Shown here: one piece after another, positions 8,357 through 17,728 of the stretch
Layout: each line of letters begins with the position of its first letter
Position numbering within the stretch: the first letter of the stretch is position 1
Assembly: GCF_902497555.1 (NCBI RefSeq)
Contig: NZ_CABVGP010000001.1
Location: 1,840,501-1,904,500 of the forward strand
Source: Amycolatopsis camponoti
Lineage (GTDB): Bacteria > Actinomycetota > Actinomycetes > Mycobacteriales > Pseudonocardiaceae
Length of the DNA stretch: 64,000 nucleotides
Direction of reading: 5' to 3'
Program-made: the position numbers and the translations under genes
The notes under the pieces: model-generated
What the model was told of the DNA's origin: nothing
Seen by the model: only the letters and a program-made list of their open reading frames with translations
The model's database searches: none

Positions 8357-9373
8357 GTGACCGACACCGACGGCTCGGGACGTCCGGGCGAGTCCGGGCC
8401 GCCACCACCGCCGCCGATGGTGGCCCGGTCTCCCGAGCCCGCGTGGGTGCCCGAACCGAACCCCTGGGCGCCGAACTGGGCCGCCGCACCCCCGGTCCCG
8501 ATCGCCCCGCCGCGCAACCGGCTCTGGGGCGCGGTCGCCGGCGTCATGATCGTCGTGCTGGCGATCTCGCTGATCGCGGCCACCATCCCGCACCGGGTCG
8601 ACGGGCACGCGTTCGTGGCGCAGGGCGTCGACACCGGCCGCGCGTACAGCGGCGGCTCGGACGGGAAGCCCGCGAAGGCCGTGCCCGAGCTGGCCCGCAA
8701 CCCGCTGCTCTCCGACGGCATCACGCCCGGACCCGCCACGTGCTCGCTGCCCGATCTCGGCCGGGCCGCCGACCAGCTCAAGGCCTACTACGGGGCGCTC
8801 GTCGACTGCCTGGAGCAGTCGTGGCGCCCGGCCCTGCGGAAGGCGAACGAGCCGACGCTGACCGCGACCGTCTCGGTGACCTTGCCCGAGCACAGCGCGT
8901 GCGGCGAAGCGCCGACGAAGAACGAAGCCGTCGCCTACTACTGCGGCGGCGACACCACGATCTACGCCCCGACCGACTGGATGCTGTCGGACGCCGGGCT
9001 CAACAAGGCGCGGCACATCGCGACGATCGCCCACGAGTACGGGCACCACGTGCAGCGCGAGAGCGGCATCCTGTCCGCGGCGGCGGACAAGATGACCTCG
9101 CCGAACGAGGACAGCGCGGCCGACAAGGAGGTCGTCCGCCGGATCGAGCTGCAGGCGAACTGCTTCGGCGCGCTGTTCCTGGCCGCGGTCGCCGGCTCGG
9201 GCTCGGTCAGCCGCTCGCTGGCGAACGCCGCCGTCGCCGACTACGGCCGCGCCAACGACAGCGACACCCACGGCTCGCGCGCGCACCAGCTGTCCTGGGC
9301 GAAGGCCGGCTACGACGTCAAGACGACGAAGGCGTGCGACACGTGGAGCGCCGGGCCCGGCGACGTCAGCTGA
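8357..9373 (+). CDS. Membrane-anchored neutral zinc metallopeptidase (YpfJ-like)
   Basis: A 338-residue protein. A proline-rich cytosolic N-terminus (about 1-55) leads to one transmembrane helix (about 60-82) and an extracellular domain with the zinc-binding HEYGHH motif (about residues 228-233). A downstream glutamate in RIELQANCFGA is the likely third ligand. Paired cysteines suit an exported domain. The GTG at 8357 is chosen because GGGGGAG precedes it; an upstream in-frame ATG at 8288 lacks such a site. Substrate unknown. Its stop overlaps the convergent DinB gene by 8 bases. Confidence 0.82.
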   Translation: MTDTDGSGRPGESGPPPPPPMVARSPEPAWVPEPNPWAPNWAAAPPVPIAPPRNRLWGAVAGVMIVVLAISLIAATIPHRVDGHAFVAQGVDTGRAYSGGSDGKPAKAVPELARNPLLSDGITPGPATCSLPDLGRAADQLKAYYGALVDCLEQSWRPALRKANEPTLTATVSVTLPEHSACGEAPTKNEAVAYYCGGDTTIYAPTDWMLSDAGLNKARHIATIAHEYGHHVQRESGILSAAADKMTSPNEDSAADKEVVRRIELQANCFGALFLAAVAGSGSVSRSLANAAVADYGRANDSDTHGSRAHQLSWAKAGYDVKTTKACDTWSAGPGDVS

Positions 9374-9938
9374 CCGTCCACGCCGGGTCGCGGCCGAGGA
9401 GGGCGAGGAACCGGTCGAGTTCGCTCGCGTCCGCTTCGGGCTCGACGCGGTGCGCGAACGAGCCGTTCTTCTCGCGGCCTTCGTCGGGGATGCGCCCGGC
9501 CAGTTTCAGCGCGACGTGCACGGCTTCGGCGTCCGGCTCGTAGGGCAGGCCGAGCGCGCGGGCCAGGTCCCACCCGTGCGCGACGGTGTCGACGAGGTGC
9601 ATGTGCGCGGCGACCGTCCCGGGGAACGTGCCGAAGTGGTTGATCGTGAGCTGCCGGTCGAGCACGGCGTCGTCGGCCATGGCGGCGAGGAAGTCGTCGA
9701 CGGAAGCCCGGTACGCGGCGGGGGCGTCGTCGCCCAGGTCGCCGGCGTCCCAGTCCGGGGCCGAGCCTTCGCGGGCCGCGGTCGCGAACGCGTGGTTCTC
9801 GCTGACCTGGTGGCGGAGGAGGTCGGCCAGGGTCCAGCCGGCGCACGGGGTGGGGCGGGCGAGGTCGGCGGGCGTGACGGTGGCGACAAGCTTGTCGAGC
9901 ACGAGCAGGCTGCGGCGGTCGAGTTCGCGGCGATCCAT
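9366..9938 (-). CDS. DinB/mycothiol-dependent maleylpyruvate isomerase-family protein (TIGR03086-type)
   Basis: A 190-residue four-helix metal-binding protein. The conserved CAGWTLADLLRH block (about 30-43) and the HMHLVDTVAHGWDLARA block (about 112-128) supply histidine and aspartate ligands of the DinB fold. Family members include mycothiol-dependent isomerases and thiol S-transferases, fitting an actinomycete. The start ATG at 9938 faces the mocR promoter. Exact reaction unknown. Confidence 0.85.
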   Translation of the reverse strand: MDRRELDRRSLLVLDKLVATVTPADLARPTPCAGWTLADLLRHQVSENHAFATAAREGSAPDWDAGDLGDDAPAAYRASVDDFLAAMADDAVLDRQLTINHFGTFPGTVAAHMHLVDTVAHGWDLARALGLPYEPDAEAVHVALKLAGRIPDEGREKNGSFAHRVEPEADASELDRFLALLGRDPAWTVS

Positions 9939-9974
9939 GCTTCGCACGCTAGGCGGGGGAGCGGACCACGAACA

Positions 9975-10006
9975 GTGCCAAAGCTCGACCACTTCCAGTG
10001 TGCCAA
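9975..10006. promoter_or_regulatory. Direct repeat GTGCCAA in the mocR upstream region
   Basis: GTGCCAA occurs at 9975-9981 and 10000-10006, 25 bases apart and ending 9 bases before the mocR start. MocR regulators commonly bind direct repeats next to their own promoters, so this is a candidate autoregulatory site that could also serve the divergent DinB gene. Inference from spacing only. Confidence 0.45.
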
Positions 10007-10015
10007 TCTGGAGCG

Positions 10016-11422
10016 ATGGACGTCCACATCGACCTGTCCGGGACGCGCGGGCACCGCGACGCGATCTACCGGCAGCTGCGCGCGGCGATCCTGGACGGCC
10101 GGATCCGGTCCGGTGACGCGCTGCCGCCGACGCGGGAGCTGGCGCAGCGGCTGGCGGTCTCCCGGACGACGGTCAGCGCGGCGTACGACCGGCTCACCGC
10201 CGAGGGGTTCCTCGCCGGACGCGTCGGCGCGGGTACGTTCGTCACGGCCTCGTCGCTGACCCGGCCCGCGCCGTCCTCGGTTTCGGGGGTGCGGCCGCTG
10301 CCGGAGTGGGACGCGGTGCCGTCGCCGCCCGCGCCGTTCGCCCCGGCGCCGGAGTTCGACTTCCGGCCCGGCGTCCCGGACCTGACGCGGTTCCCGTTCG
10401 ACACGTGGCGCCGGCTCGTCACGCAGCGGCTGCGCGCGGGCCAGGCCGACCTGATGACCTACGGCGACCCGCAGGGTCTCCCCGCGTTGCGCGCCGAGAT
10501 CGCGCGGCACATCGGGGTGTCGCGCGACGTGCGGGCGAGCGCGGCCCAGGTCGTCGTCACCGCCGGCGCCCAGCAGACGACCGACCTGGTCGGGCGCGTG
10601 CTGCTGCGCGCGGGGGACGTGGCCGCCGTCGAGGACCCCGGTTACCCGCCGCCGCGGCTGGTGCTGGCCGCGCGCGGCGTGCGGGTCGCGCCGGTGCCGG
10701 TGGACGCGTCCGGGATCGTCGTCCGCGCCATCCCGGCCGGGACGCGGCTGGTGTACGTGACGCCGTCGCACCAGTACCCGCTGGGGTTGTCGATGTCGCT
10801 GGAGCGGCGGCTCGAGCTGCTCGATTGGGCCGAGCGGAACGACGCCGTGCTCGTCGAGGACGACTACGACACCGAGTTCCGCTACACCGGCCGGCCGCTG
10901 GAACCGTTGCACAGCTTGGATTCCCGTGGCCGGGTCGTGTACGTCGGCTCGTTTTCGAAGGTGCTCTCCCCGGCACTGCGGCTGGGCTTCCTGGTCGCGC
11001 CGCCGTCGCTCGTGCCGTCGCTGGTGAAGGCCCGGTACCTGACCGACTGGCACGCGCCGAACGTCGAACAGGCGGCGCTGGCGGCGTTCATGGCCGAGGG
11101 CGGCTTCGCGCGGCACGTCCGGCGGATGCGGAAGGTCTACCGCGAACGGCACGAGCTGCTGTCGTCGCTCCTCCGGGACTTCGATTTCCTGACGCCGCTG
11201 CCGTCTTCCGCGGGCTTGCACCTGAGCGCGTCCGCTCCGGTGGATCTGTCGCCTTTGGTCCGCCGCGCGCGCCGCGACGGCGTCCGGCTGTACTCGCTGG
11301 GGGACTTCGCCGTGGGGGAGCGGCGGCACGGGCTCGTGTTCGGCTACGGTGCGGTCGCGGCCGAGCGGATCGGCCCGGGGCTGGCCCGGCTGCGGGCGCT
11401 GGCGGACGAGGGAGCGGCATGA
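10016..11422 (+). CDS. MocR-family GntR/aminotransferase regulator (PdxR-like)
   Basis: A 468-residue fusion. A winged helix (about 10-75, YRQLRAAILDGRIRSGDALP then VSRTTVSAAYDRL) is joined to a fold-type-I aminotransferase domain (about 110-460). The PLP lysine is in SFSKVLSPALRLGF and the EDDYDTEFRY block is conserved. Such proteins sense PLP or an amino-sugar/amino-acid ligand and regulate vitamin B6, GABA or related genes. No pdxST genes are adjacent, so the target is unclear. ATG at 10016 is preferred over a start 18 bases upstream because that would run into the repeat. Confidence 0.9.
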   Translation: MDVHIDLSGTRGHRDAIYRQLRAAILDGRIRSGDALPPTRELAQRLAVSRTTVSAAYDRLTAEGFLAGRVGAGTFVTASSLTRPAPSSVSGVRPLPEWDAVPSPPAPFAPAPEFDFRPGVPDLTRFPFDTWRRLVTQRLRAGQADLMTYGDPQGLPALRAEIARHIGVSRDVRASAAQVVVTAGAQQTTDLVGRVLLRAGDVAAVEDPGYPPPRLVLAARGVRVAPVPVDASGIVVRAIPAGTRLVYVTPSHQYPLGLSMSLERRLELLDWAERNDAVLVEDDYDTEFRYTGRPLEPLHSLDSRGRVVYVGSFSKVLSPALRLGFLVAPPSLVPSLVKARYLTDWHAPNVEQAALAAFMAEGGFARHVRRMRKVYRERHELLSSLLRDFDFLTPLPSSAGLHLSASAPVDLSPLVRRARRDGVRLYSLGDFAVGERRHGLVFGYGAVAAERIGPGLARLRALADEGAA

Positions 11423-11865
11423 CCGACGACGTGATGGTGGCGATCGACGCCGGCCTGCGGCAGCACATCGGCGGCGACCGCGCGGGCGCGTACGCGACCT
11501 TCACGGAGCTGTGGGCGTCGATCGGGCCGGACGGCGACCCGCTGCACCGCGTCGCGCTGGCGCACCACCTGGCCGACGTCTGCGACGACCCGGCGGAGGA
11601 GCTGGAGTGGGACCTGCGCGCGCTGGCGGCGGCGGACTCGCTGACCGACTCGCGGGCCCAGGAATACCACTCGTCGCTGGCCGTGCGCGGGTTCTACCCG
11701 TCGCTGCACCTCAACCTGGGCGAGGACTACCGCAAACTGGGTGATCTCGCGGCGGCGCGCGAGCAGCTGGAGCTGGCCCGGCGCCGTCTGGACGCCCTGT
11801 GCGACGACGACTACGCGGCCGGCATCCGCCTGGCTTTGGACGGCCTGGCCGAACGTCTCGGCTGA
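11419..11865 (+). CDS. Hypothetical tetratricopeptide-like protein coupled to mocR
   Basis: A 148-residue, alpha-helical acidic protein with TPR-like periodicity, clearest near the C-terminus (LHLNLGEDYRKLGDLAAARE). Its ATG overlaps the mocR stop (ATGA), so it is translated with the regulator. No catalytic motif is visible. Related small proteins are annotated in actinomycetes without function. Role unknown; possibly an accessory of the MocR regulator. Confidence 0.75.
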   Translation: MTDDVMVAIDAGLRQHIGGDRAGAYATFTELWASIGPDGDPLHRVALAHHLADVCDDPAEELEWDLRALAAADSLTDSRAQEYHSSLAVRGFYPSLHLNLGEDYRKLGDLAAAREQLELARRRLDALCDDDYAAGIRLALDGLAERLG

Positions 11866-11966
11866 AACTTTTTCATACCACGAATTCGCCCCGTTTGCCG
11901 GACTTTCGCGCACGTCCCGGTGCCCTTACCCTGTGGTGATCCAGCTCACCGACGGGAAGGATCGCC

Positions 11967-12398
11967 ATGCGGATTGCGGATCTGCTGCGCAAGAAGGGGT
12001 CGGCGGTCGCAACGGTCACCCCGGAGACCACGGTGACCGCGCTGCTGGCCGGCCTGGCCGAAAACAACGTGGGCGCGATGGTGGTCGTCGCCCCGGACGG
12101 ATCGATAGCGGGGATCGTGTCGGAACGAGACGTGGTCCGGCGCCTGAACGAGCACGGTCCGGGCCTGCTGGACGGGCCGGTGTCGGAGATCATGACGAAG
12201 CTGGTGGCGAGCTGCACACCGGATGATTCGGTGGACCAGCTGTCGGTGCTGATGACCCAGCGCCGCATCCGCCACGTCCCGGTACTGGCCGACGGCCGCC
12301 TCGCGGGAATCATTTCCATCGGGGACGTGGTGAAGAACCGGATGGAGCAGCTGGAGCAGAGCCAGGAACAACTGGAGGCCTACATCTCCCAGGGCTGA
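11967..12398 (+). CDS. Tandem CBS-domain protein
   Basis: A 143-residue protein made of two CBS motifs (about 7-62 and 75-130), each with the GIVSERDVVR or GIISIGDVVK signature, and a short helical tail. CBS pairs bind adenine nucleotides or similar ligands. Stand-alone actinobacterial versions are often dormancy- or energy-linked, target unknown. AAGGA lies upstream of the start. A strong hairpin follows 22 bases after the stop. Confidence 0.9.
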   Translation: MRIADLLRKKGSAVATVTPETTVTALLAGLAENNVGAMVVVAPDGSIAGIVSERDVVRRLNEHGPGLLDGPVSEIMTKLVASCTPDDSVDQLSVLMTQRRIRHVPVLADGRLAGIISIGDVVKNRMEQLEQSQEQLEAYISQG

Positions 12399-12419
12399 CG
12401 TCCGGTCACGACGGACGAA

Positions 12420-12455
12420 CGCGGGCGCTCACCCGATGCCGGGTGAGCGCCCGCG
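12420..12455. terminator. Hairpin between CBS gene and convergent helicase gene
   Basis: Perfect 16-base stem (12420-12435 with 12440-12455) around an ATGC tetraloop, lying in the 76-base gap between two convergent stops (12398 and 12475). Likely terminates both transcripts. Confidence 0.8.
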
Positions 12456-12474
12456 GTGCGTCGCGGACCGGGTG

Positions 12475-15400
12475 TCACCGCCCGACCGGTGCGGAATGGG
12501 GCAAGTGCGCGGCCAGCGTCTTGAAATACCGCCACCGCGCCCATTCCCGGTGATCGCCGATCACGTAGAGCCGTCGCTTGGCGCGGCTCACGGCGACGTT
12601 GAGCAGGTTGGGTTTGCTCGAAGCCCAGTTGCGGGCGCCCGGCCGGTCGGGCGCACTGCCGAGCACCAGGATCACGATGTCGGCCTGCTTGCCCTGGGCG
12701 GTGTGCACCGTTCCGGCCACCAGCCCACGGTGACGGCCGGCGCGCATGGCGACCTGGCGGGCGATGTCCCGGAACGGGCCGATCACCATGACCTCGGACA
12801 TGTCGAAGTCCAGCCGCGTCAACGTTTCGAGGATGCGATCGAGCTGACGGCCCTCGTCGGGGATCCAGTGTCCCTGCGCACTGTCGCCGGTCACGTCGAT
12901 CCACTTCGACGCCGGGAGATCCGGATAGGATTCGGCGAACTTCCGGCCCAAGGCCGGCGAGGTGCCGTCGATCATGAGACCGTCGTAGGCGACCGTGTTG
13001 ACGATGTGGAACATCGGCTGGTCGCACCGCCGGTGCACGGTCAACGGGACCCCGACCCACGTCTCGCCCTCGTCGTCACGCAGCGGGGTGCCCAGCCTGG
13101 TGAGCCGGTCGGCCAGGCGCTGGACCGACGTCTGGCTGGTCAGCCACTGCTCGTCGACGCCCAGTTCGGCGCGGATCGCCTGCTCGGCGCGGAAAGGCAA
13201 TGTGGTGATCGGCTCCAGCTGGAGGGGGTCGCCGACGACGAGTGCGCGGCGCGTCCGCCACAGGGCGCCGACCGCGTTCTGCGGCGTCGCCTGCCCGGCT
13301 TCGTCGATGAGGAGCCAACCCAGAGCCTCCTTGCCGAGACGGCCGAACAGGCGCGCGTAGGACGCGAACGTCGTCGAAACGACCGGGACCACGAAGAAGA
13401 GACTCTGCCACGCGACCCGGATCGCCTCGGCCGGCGCGTCACGAGGTGCGTCGCCGCTGAGAACGTCCATGGCGGCCTGGAGGTTTTGCCGCACCTTGGT
13501 GGCCGCGTGCCGCATGAATGCCTTGTGCAGCGCCAAAGCGGCGAACAGCAGTTCGCTTCGCGTGGTGTTCCAGCCGGCGTCGGTCCACAGTGCGCTCGAC
13601 TCCCGGCGTTCGCGATCCTCCCACCAGGTGTCGTCGGGGAAGTGCGGACCGAGCGCGATCTTCGCTTTCTCGATCAGATCGGTGCTCGCGGAAAGCTCGC
13701 GCTCGTCGGCTTGCAGGCGCTGCTGTGCCTCAGCCCGGGCCTGGAGCCCGGTGGACAGCTCCTGGTCGGCGAGCGCCACCTCCCGGCGGGCCGCGACCAG
13801 CGGTCGGTAGTCGACGTCCGGCAGGGGGATGCCGGCGGTCACCGTGGCGCGCGCCTCGCTCAGCTCGCGCACCGCGTCGTCGAACGCGCGCTGAGCGGTG
13901 GTGACCTCCCACTGGACGGCCTCGCGACTCCGCTGCGCCGCCGCCAGCTCCTGCCTGGCCGCGCCTTCCTGGTTGACCAGCCGATCGTGGTGCCAGGCCC
14001 ATTGCTTGCGCGCACGCCCCAGTGTCCGCAGCTGGTCCCAGGTCCCGGGCAGGGCCGACCGGTGGGCGAGGAGGGCCTGCTCCCGGCCGTCCAGCTCGGC
14101 TCGTCGTGTCCGCACGGTCCGTTCGGCTTCGGCGAGACCGGCCGTGCCGATGCGCTCGAGGTCCGACCGGCGCGCCTCGACGAACCGTTCCGCGTGGACG
14201 ACGCGGTCACGGGCCAGTTCCTCCAGCTCGGCTCGGCGGCTCTGAGCAATGCCGAGTGCCTCGGTGGCCCGGGTTTTCTCCTCGCCGATGGCTGCTGTGC
14301 GCCGGGCTTCCGCTTTCGCTACTCGCGTGTCCGCGGTCGACACGTCTTCGTGCCGGCGGACCACGCTCTTCCGCAACCGCGGAAGGCGTTGCCCGGCTTG
14401 GTGGAACTCCGCGCGTTCGGCCCGGCCGGCGGCGACGCGGGCTTCGACGGCCCGGAACTCGCGGACGGCCGCGGACCAGGACTGCTCGGGTATTTCTTGC
14501 TCGTAGCCCTTGAGCACGGACAGCAGGCCGTACCACGCGTCGTCCGCTTCGGGGTCGTCCGGAGTGTGGTACCAGAACGTGCTGACGAACCGGCCGCGGT
14601 TGCCCTTGTTCCCCAGCCGAGCCGCCATCAGCGCCCAAGCCGGGTGGTCGGACGGCGCGTCGTGCGGCTTCCGCGGGTCGGCCTCGGGGTCCGGTGCGAG
14701 CAACGCGGTGGCGATGGCGGGGAAGTAGTCGACGGCGGCCGCCCGGTCCGCCCAGTTCTCGTCGATGGCGGACGCGGCCGGGATCTCGTCGGTGACGTTC
14801 TGCACGGCGCCGTTGTTCGCCGAGGCAACGACGATCTCGAAGCCGGTGAGTTCCGGACGCCAGTGGGACAGCGCCCGTTTGCGGTCCCCGGTGCGCCACG
14901 TCGATTTCCGGCCGGTGAAGGCGTCGCCGGGCTCGGGCAGCGCGGCCAGCTCGTGGGCGCGTCGCACCACCAGACCCGCGATGAGGTCGCGCAGCATCGT
15001 GGTCTTGCCGGTGCCGGGTGGGCCGTTGACGCCCATCACGCCACCCTCGTCCGCCGTCCGCAGCGCCGTGCTCACCGCCAGCTGCTGGTTGAGCGCGAGC
15101 GCGTGCTCCGGTTTGCTCGGCCAGCGGCCGTCCGGCACGGCGTCGGGGGCCGTCGCGGCCAGCACGACGTCGGGATTGGTGCGCACGTCGACGCGCTCGG
15201 CCGTGCGCAATGCGGCGTGCGGCAGCAGGTAATCGTGCAGCGCGGCGCCGAAGTGGCCTTCGGCCACCCGGCGGGAGACGTGGTCGAGGTCGTCCAAGAT
15301 GAAGCTGTTGAGGAAGTCGTGACCGGCCACGTCGTCCGCCTTGCGCCGGGCGACGATCTGGCTGCTGATCCGGATCTCCGGGCTGGACAGCGTCCCGGCC

Positions 15401-16032
15401 GTTCCGGCGGCGGCGACCGCGGCGGCCAGGCATTCGGTGAGCGCTTCGTGGTCGAGCACCTGCGGGACGTACTGCAGGGCTTCGCCCTCCACGTGCAGCT
15501 CGTCGGTCACCAGATCCCGCCACGCGCCGGAGAAGCGGAGCAGGTCGTCCTGGAAGAGCGCCGGCCAGTCCGGCTCGCAGCGGTGATCGCGTACGACCTG
15601 ACCGGTCGCCCACGCGCAGCAGGACAGGACTTCGGAGTCGAGCAGGGCGCATCCGTCTTCGTTCACGACGAAGGCGGCGAGCGCGCTGTCCCCCGTGGGG
15701 CGCTCGTCGTAGCTGTCCTTGTCCGGTTCGAAGACGCGCGCCAATGCCTCGAACACCTCGTCGAGGCGGTAGACGCCCAGATAGACGACGTGTCGCCAGG
15801 CCTGGTGCGGGAGCAGTTTCCGGCGTGCGAGGTCGTGCTCGGGGTCCCACGGCAACGGCTGGCCCGGACGGACGCCGAACACCGCCTTCTCCCGGTTGAC
15901 TTTGTCCACCGTCTGCGGGCTGAACATTTCCACGGTGCGCCAGAACTCGACGATCTCCGCTCGCGCGGCGTCCGCCCCCGTTTTCACCCTGACTCCGATC
16001 GTCGATTCCGCCGCTCTCCCGGCGTCGCGCAT
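12475..16032 (-). CDS. Large SF1 (Upf1-like) helicase with inserted coiled coil
   Basis: A protein of about 1185 residues. A non-helicase N-terminal region (about 1-300) precedes Walker A GPPGTGKTT (about 337). A long coiled-coil insertion rich in E, R and A occupies about 540-780. Walker B/motif II is DEAGQATPQ (about 911) with VVGDPLQLEPI (motif III) after it, and motif VI is NVAVSRAKRRLYVIGD (about 1144). This is the SF1B/Upf1-like AAA_11/AAA_12 arrangement acting on RNA or DNA. No nuclease or PLD domain is seen. The start at 16032 is preferred because conserved-looking sequence begins there; another in-frame start at 16128 would overlap the upstream DUF4139 gene. Function unknown; nucleic-acid quality control or phage defence are both possible. 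Confidence 0.85.
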   Translation of the reverse strand: MRDAGRAAESTIGVRVKTGADAARAEIVEFWRTVEMFSPQTVDKVNREKAVFGVRPGQPLPWDPEHDLARRKLLPHQAWRHVVYLGVYRLDEVFEALARVFEPDKDSYDERPTGDSALAAFVVNEDGCALLDSEVLSCCAWATGQVVRDHRCEPDWPALFQDDLLRFSGAWRDLVTDELHVEGEALQYVPQVLDHEALTECLAAAVAAAGTAGTLSSPEIRISSQIVARRKADDVAGHDFLNSFILDDLDHVSRRVAEGHFGAALHDYLLPHAALRTAERVDVRTNPDVVLAATAPDAVPDGRWPSKPEHALALNQQLAVSTALRTADEGGVMGVNGPPGTGKTTMLRDLIAGLVVRRAHELAALPEPGDAFTGRKSTWRTGDRKRALSHWRPELTGFEIVVASANNGAVQNVTDEIPAASAIDENWADRAAAVDYFPAIATALLAPDPEADPRKPHDAPSDHPAWALMAARLGNKGNRGRFVSTFWYHTPDDPEADDAWYGLLSVLKGYEQEIPEQSWSAAVREFRAVEARVAAGRAERAEFHQAGQRLPRLRKSVVRRHEDVSTADTRVAKAEARRTAAIGEEKTRATEALGIAQSRRAELEELARDRVVHAERFVEARRSDLERIGTAGLAEAERTVRTRRAELDGREQALLAHRSALPGTWDQLRTLGRARKQWAWHHDRLVNQEGAARQELAAAQRSREAVQWEVTTAQRAFDDAVRELSEARATVTAGIPLPDVDYRPLVAARREVALADQELSTGLQARAEAQQRLQADERELSASTDLIEKAKIALGPHFPDDTWWEDRERRESSALWTDAGWNTTRSELLFAALALHKAFMRHAATKVRQNLQAAMDVLSGDAPRDAPAEAIRVAWQSLFFVVPVVSTTFASYARLFGRLGKEALGWLLIDEAGQATPQNAVGALWRTRRALVVGDPLQLEPITTLPFRAEQAIRAELGVDEQWLTSQTSVQRLADRLTRLGTPLRDDEGETWVGVPLTVHRRCDQPMFHIVNTVAYDGLMIDGTSPALGRKFAESYPDLPASKWIDVTGDSAQGHWIPDEGRQLDRILETLTRLDFDMSEVMVIGPFRDIARQVAMRAGRHRGLVAGTVHTAQGKQADIVILVLGSAPDRPGARNWASSKPNLLNVAVSRAKRRLYVIGDHREWARWRYFKTLAAHLPHSAPVGR

Positions 16033-16087
16033 CGTAGCGTTTTCCGGCCCGTTGTTTCGGCTTTCCGGGAATCGGGATCGGTCCGGG

Positions 16088-17644
16088 CTACTCGCGCCAG
16101 CCGGAGAGTTCCACGCCCTTCGCGACATCCACCCGGTAGGACAACGTCACCGTCTTGCTCTCACCCGCCCCCAGCGTCAGCTTCCACGTGAGCTCACCCA
16201 GCGCCGACGTCTCCACCGGCTCCGGCGAAGTCTTCACATCCCGCACCGTGATCGTGTCGTCCCGGGAAACCGGTGCCTGATCAAGCACCGTGACCTCGGC
16301 CGAGCGCGGCCCGTGGTTCGTGACGGAAATCCGGTACTCCGCCTCACGCCGCTTCTGCCCCGACAAAGTCGCCTTCGACGCCGTTCGCCGAACCAGCTCC
16401 CGCTCGACCCGGATCCGGTCGTCCACCCCCAACGCCAGCTCCAGTTCCTCCCCGGGCGCCCACGCGTCCAACGTCGTCGTCCCCACGAACTCGGTGTCGT
16501 GGAAAACCGAAGCGCGCCCGGGCCGCAACGCGAACGAAGACGTATTGACGACCGTTGCCCGCAGATAAGCCTCTTCGGCCAACAGCGGTGCCGTCACGTA
16601 ACCCAAAACCGCCGTCAACGAAAGCTCGGCCAACGTCGTCCGATGCCCCTCGGCCCCGGAAGGCACCGCCACCGGACGCGACGGCCGGTACGTCACCGCC
16701 GTCGTCCCCTGCTCGACCGCGGCGAACTTCGGTGCCATCGGAGCAGCGGCCGCCGCCGCGAACCGCATTCGCGAACCTTCCGGGATCCCGCCGCCCGAAC
16801 CGCCGTACGCCGCCGCGGGGGTCGCCGGGACCGGGTGGACGCGGTCCAGGTACCACGGCGAAAGCTCCGGCACCACCACCGAAATCGCCGGCCGCGCCGT
16901 CGACAGGGCCAGTTCGCACTCCGGCCAGTCCTCGCCCGTGTACTGGCTGACCAAGCCGTACGACACCACGGTGACGGAAGTGTCGCGGACGCGGACGTCG
17001 TAGCCCGGCTGCCAGCTCGCGCCCTGGACCACATAGGACAGTTCCAGCTCGGCCGACCCCGACGTATCCGCGATCTCCAGCTCCACGACGACCGTCGTAC
17101 TGTCCTGATAGGACTGTGCGCGGTGGGACTCGATCCGCCGATCCAAGGCGGCGAGGTCTTCCCGCAGCCGGGTGATCCGCTCGCTCAACACCCGCCGGGC
17201 CTTCAACGCCGACGCCAGCCGCGCACTCAGCGCGTCGGTCACTTCGGCGACGCGCGACGGCTCGGCGGTTCCGGCCGCCAGCGCCTTCGCGAAGCTGCCG
17301 CCGCTGCGCTTCGCGAGCGAAGTCAGCAAATCCACCTTCATGGTTTCGGCCGCTTCGTCGTCCACGACGCCGTCGAGCGTCGCCTGGTCCGCGCGTCGCT
17401 GCTCCACCAAAGCGCGCAACGCGGCGTCGGCCGGCGTCGCGTGCTGTTCGGTGCGCACGTCGACGCCGGTGATCAGCGCGGGACCGGTGCCGGTGACGCG
17501 CACGGACGCCGGGTCGAGGCCCGGCGGCAGCCCGGCGAAGGTCAGGCGCGGCCCGCCGTCGAGCGGTGCCTTGCCCCGGCGGGTGATCCGGGCCTGCTGC
17601 GGGTAGACGGTCACGGCGGCGATCGGCGCTTCCACGGTCGGCAT
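16088..17644 (-). CDS. DUF4139 (mucoidy inhibitor MuiA-like) protein
   Basis: A 518-residue protein with an N-terminal beta-strand segment containing VTVYPQQARITRRG (about 11-24) and a central coiled coil (about 75-170). A C-terminal DUF4139 beta domain follows, with ASWQPGYDVRV, VSQYTGEDWPECELALST and the closing SWRE-like end (SGWRE). No signal peptide. The family is widespread and functionally obscure. It is followed on the same strand by the helicase after a gap of about 55 bases, so the two could share a transcript. Confidence 0.85.
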   Translation of the reverse strand: MPTVEAPIAAVTVYPQQARITRRGKAPLDGGPRLTFAGLPPGLDPASVRVTGTGPALITGVDVRTEQHATPADAALRALVEQRRADQATLDGVVDDEAAETMKVDLLTSLAKRSGGSFAKALAAGTAEPSRVAEVTDALSARLASALKARRVLSERITRLREDLAALDRRIESHRAQSYQDSTTVVVELEIADTSGSAELELSYVVQGASWQPGYDVRVRDTSVTVVSYGLVSQYTGEDWPECELALSTARPAISVVVPELSPWYLDRVHPVPATPAAAYGGSGGGIPEGSRMRFAAAAAAPMAPKFAAVEQGTTAVTYRPSRPVAVPSGAEGHRTTLAELSLTAVLGYVTAPLLAEEAYLRATVVNTSSFALRPGRASVFHDTEFVGTTTLDAWAPGEELELALGVDDRIRVERELVRRTASKATLSGQKRREAEYRISVTNHGPRSAEVTVLDQAPVSRDDTITVRDVKTSPEPVETSALGELTWKLTLGAGESKTVTLSYRVDVAKGVELSGWRE

Positions 17645-17728
17645 GCCCCCGACGTTAGTCTCTTGACACTCCCGAGGCCGGGGCGGAAGTCTCGACAGTC
17701 GTCCGCTTCGCCCGGCTTGGGGGTTTGA

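Noticed and set aside
16033..16128. Longer helicase start overlapping the DUF4139 gene
   Set aside because: The added 32 residues are low-complexity and the overlap with the upstream gene is long; kept only as an alternative.
12436..16191. Very long forward-strand open frame opposite the helicase gene
   Set aside because: It is an antisense shadow of high-GC codon bias: arginine-, glycine- and alanine-rich with no recognisable domain, while the reverse strand carries clear helicase motifs.
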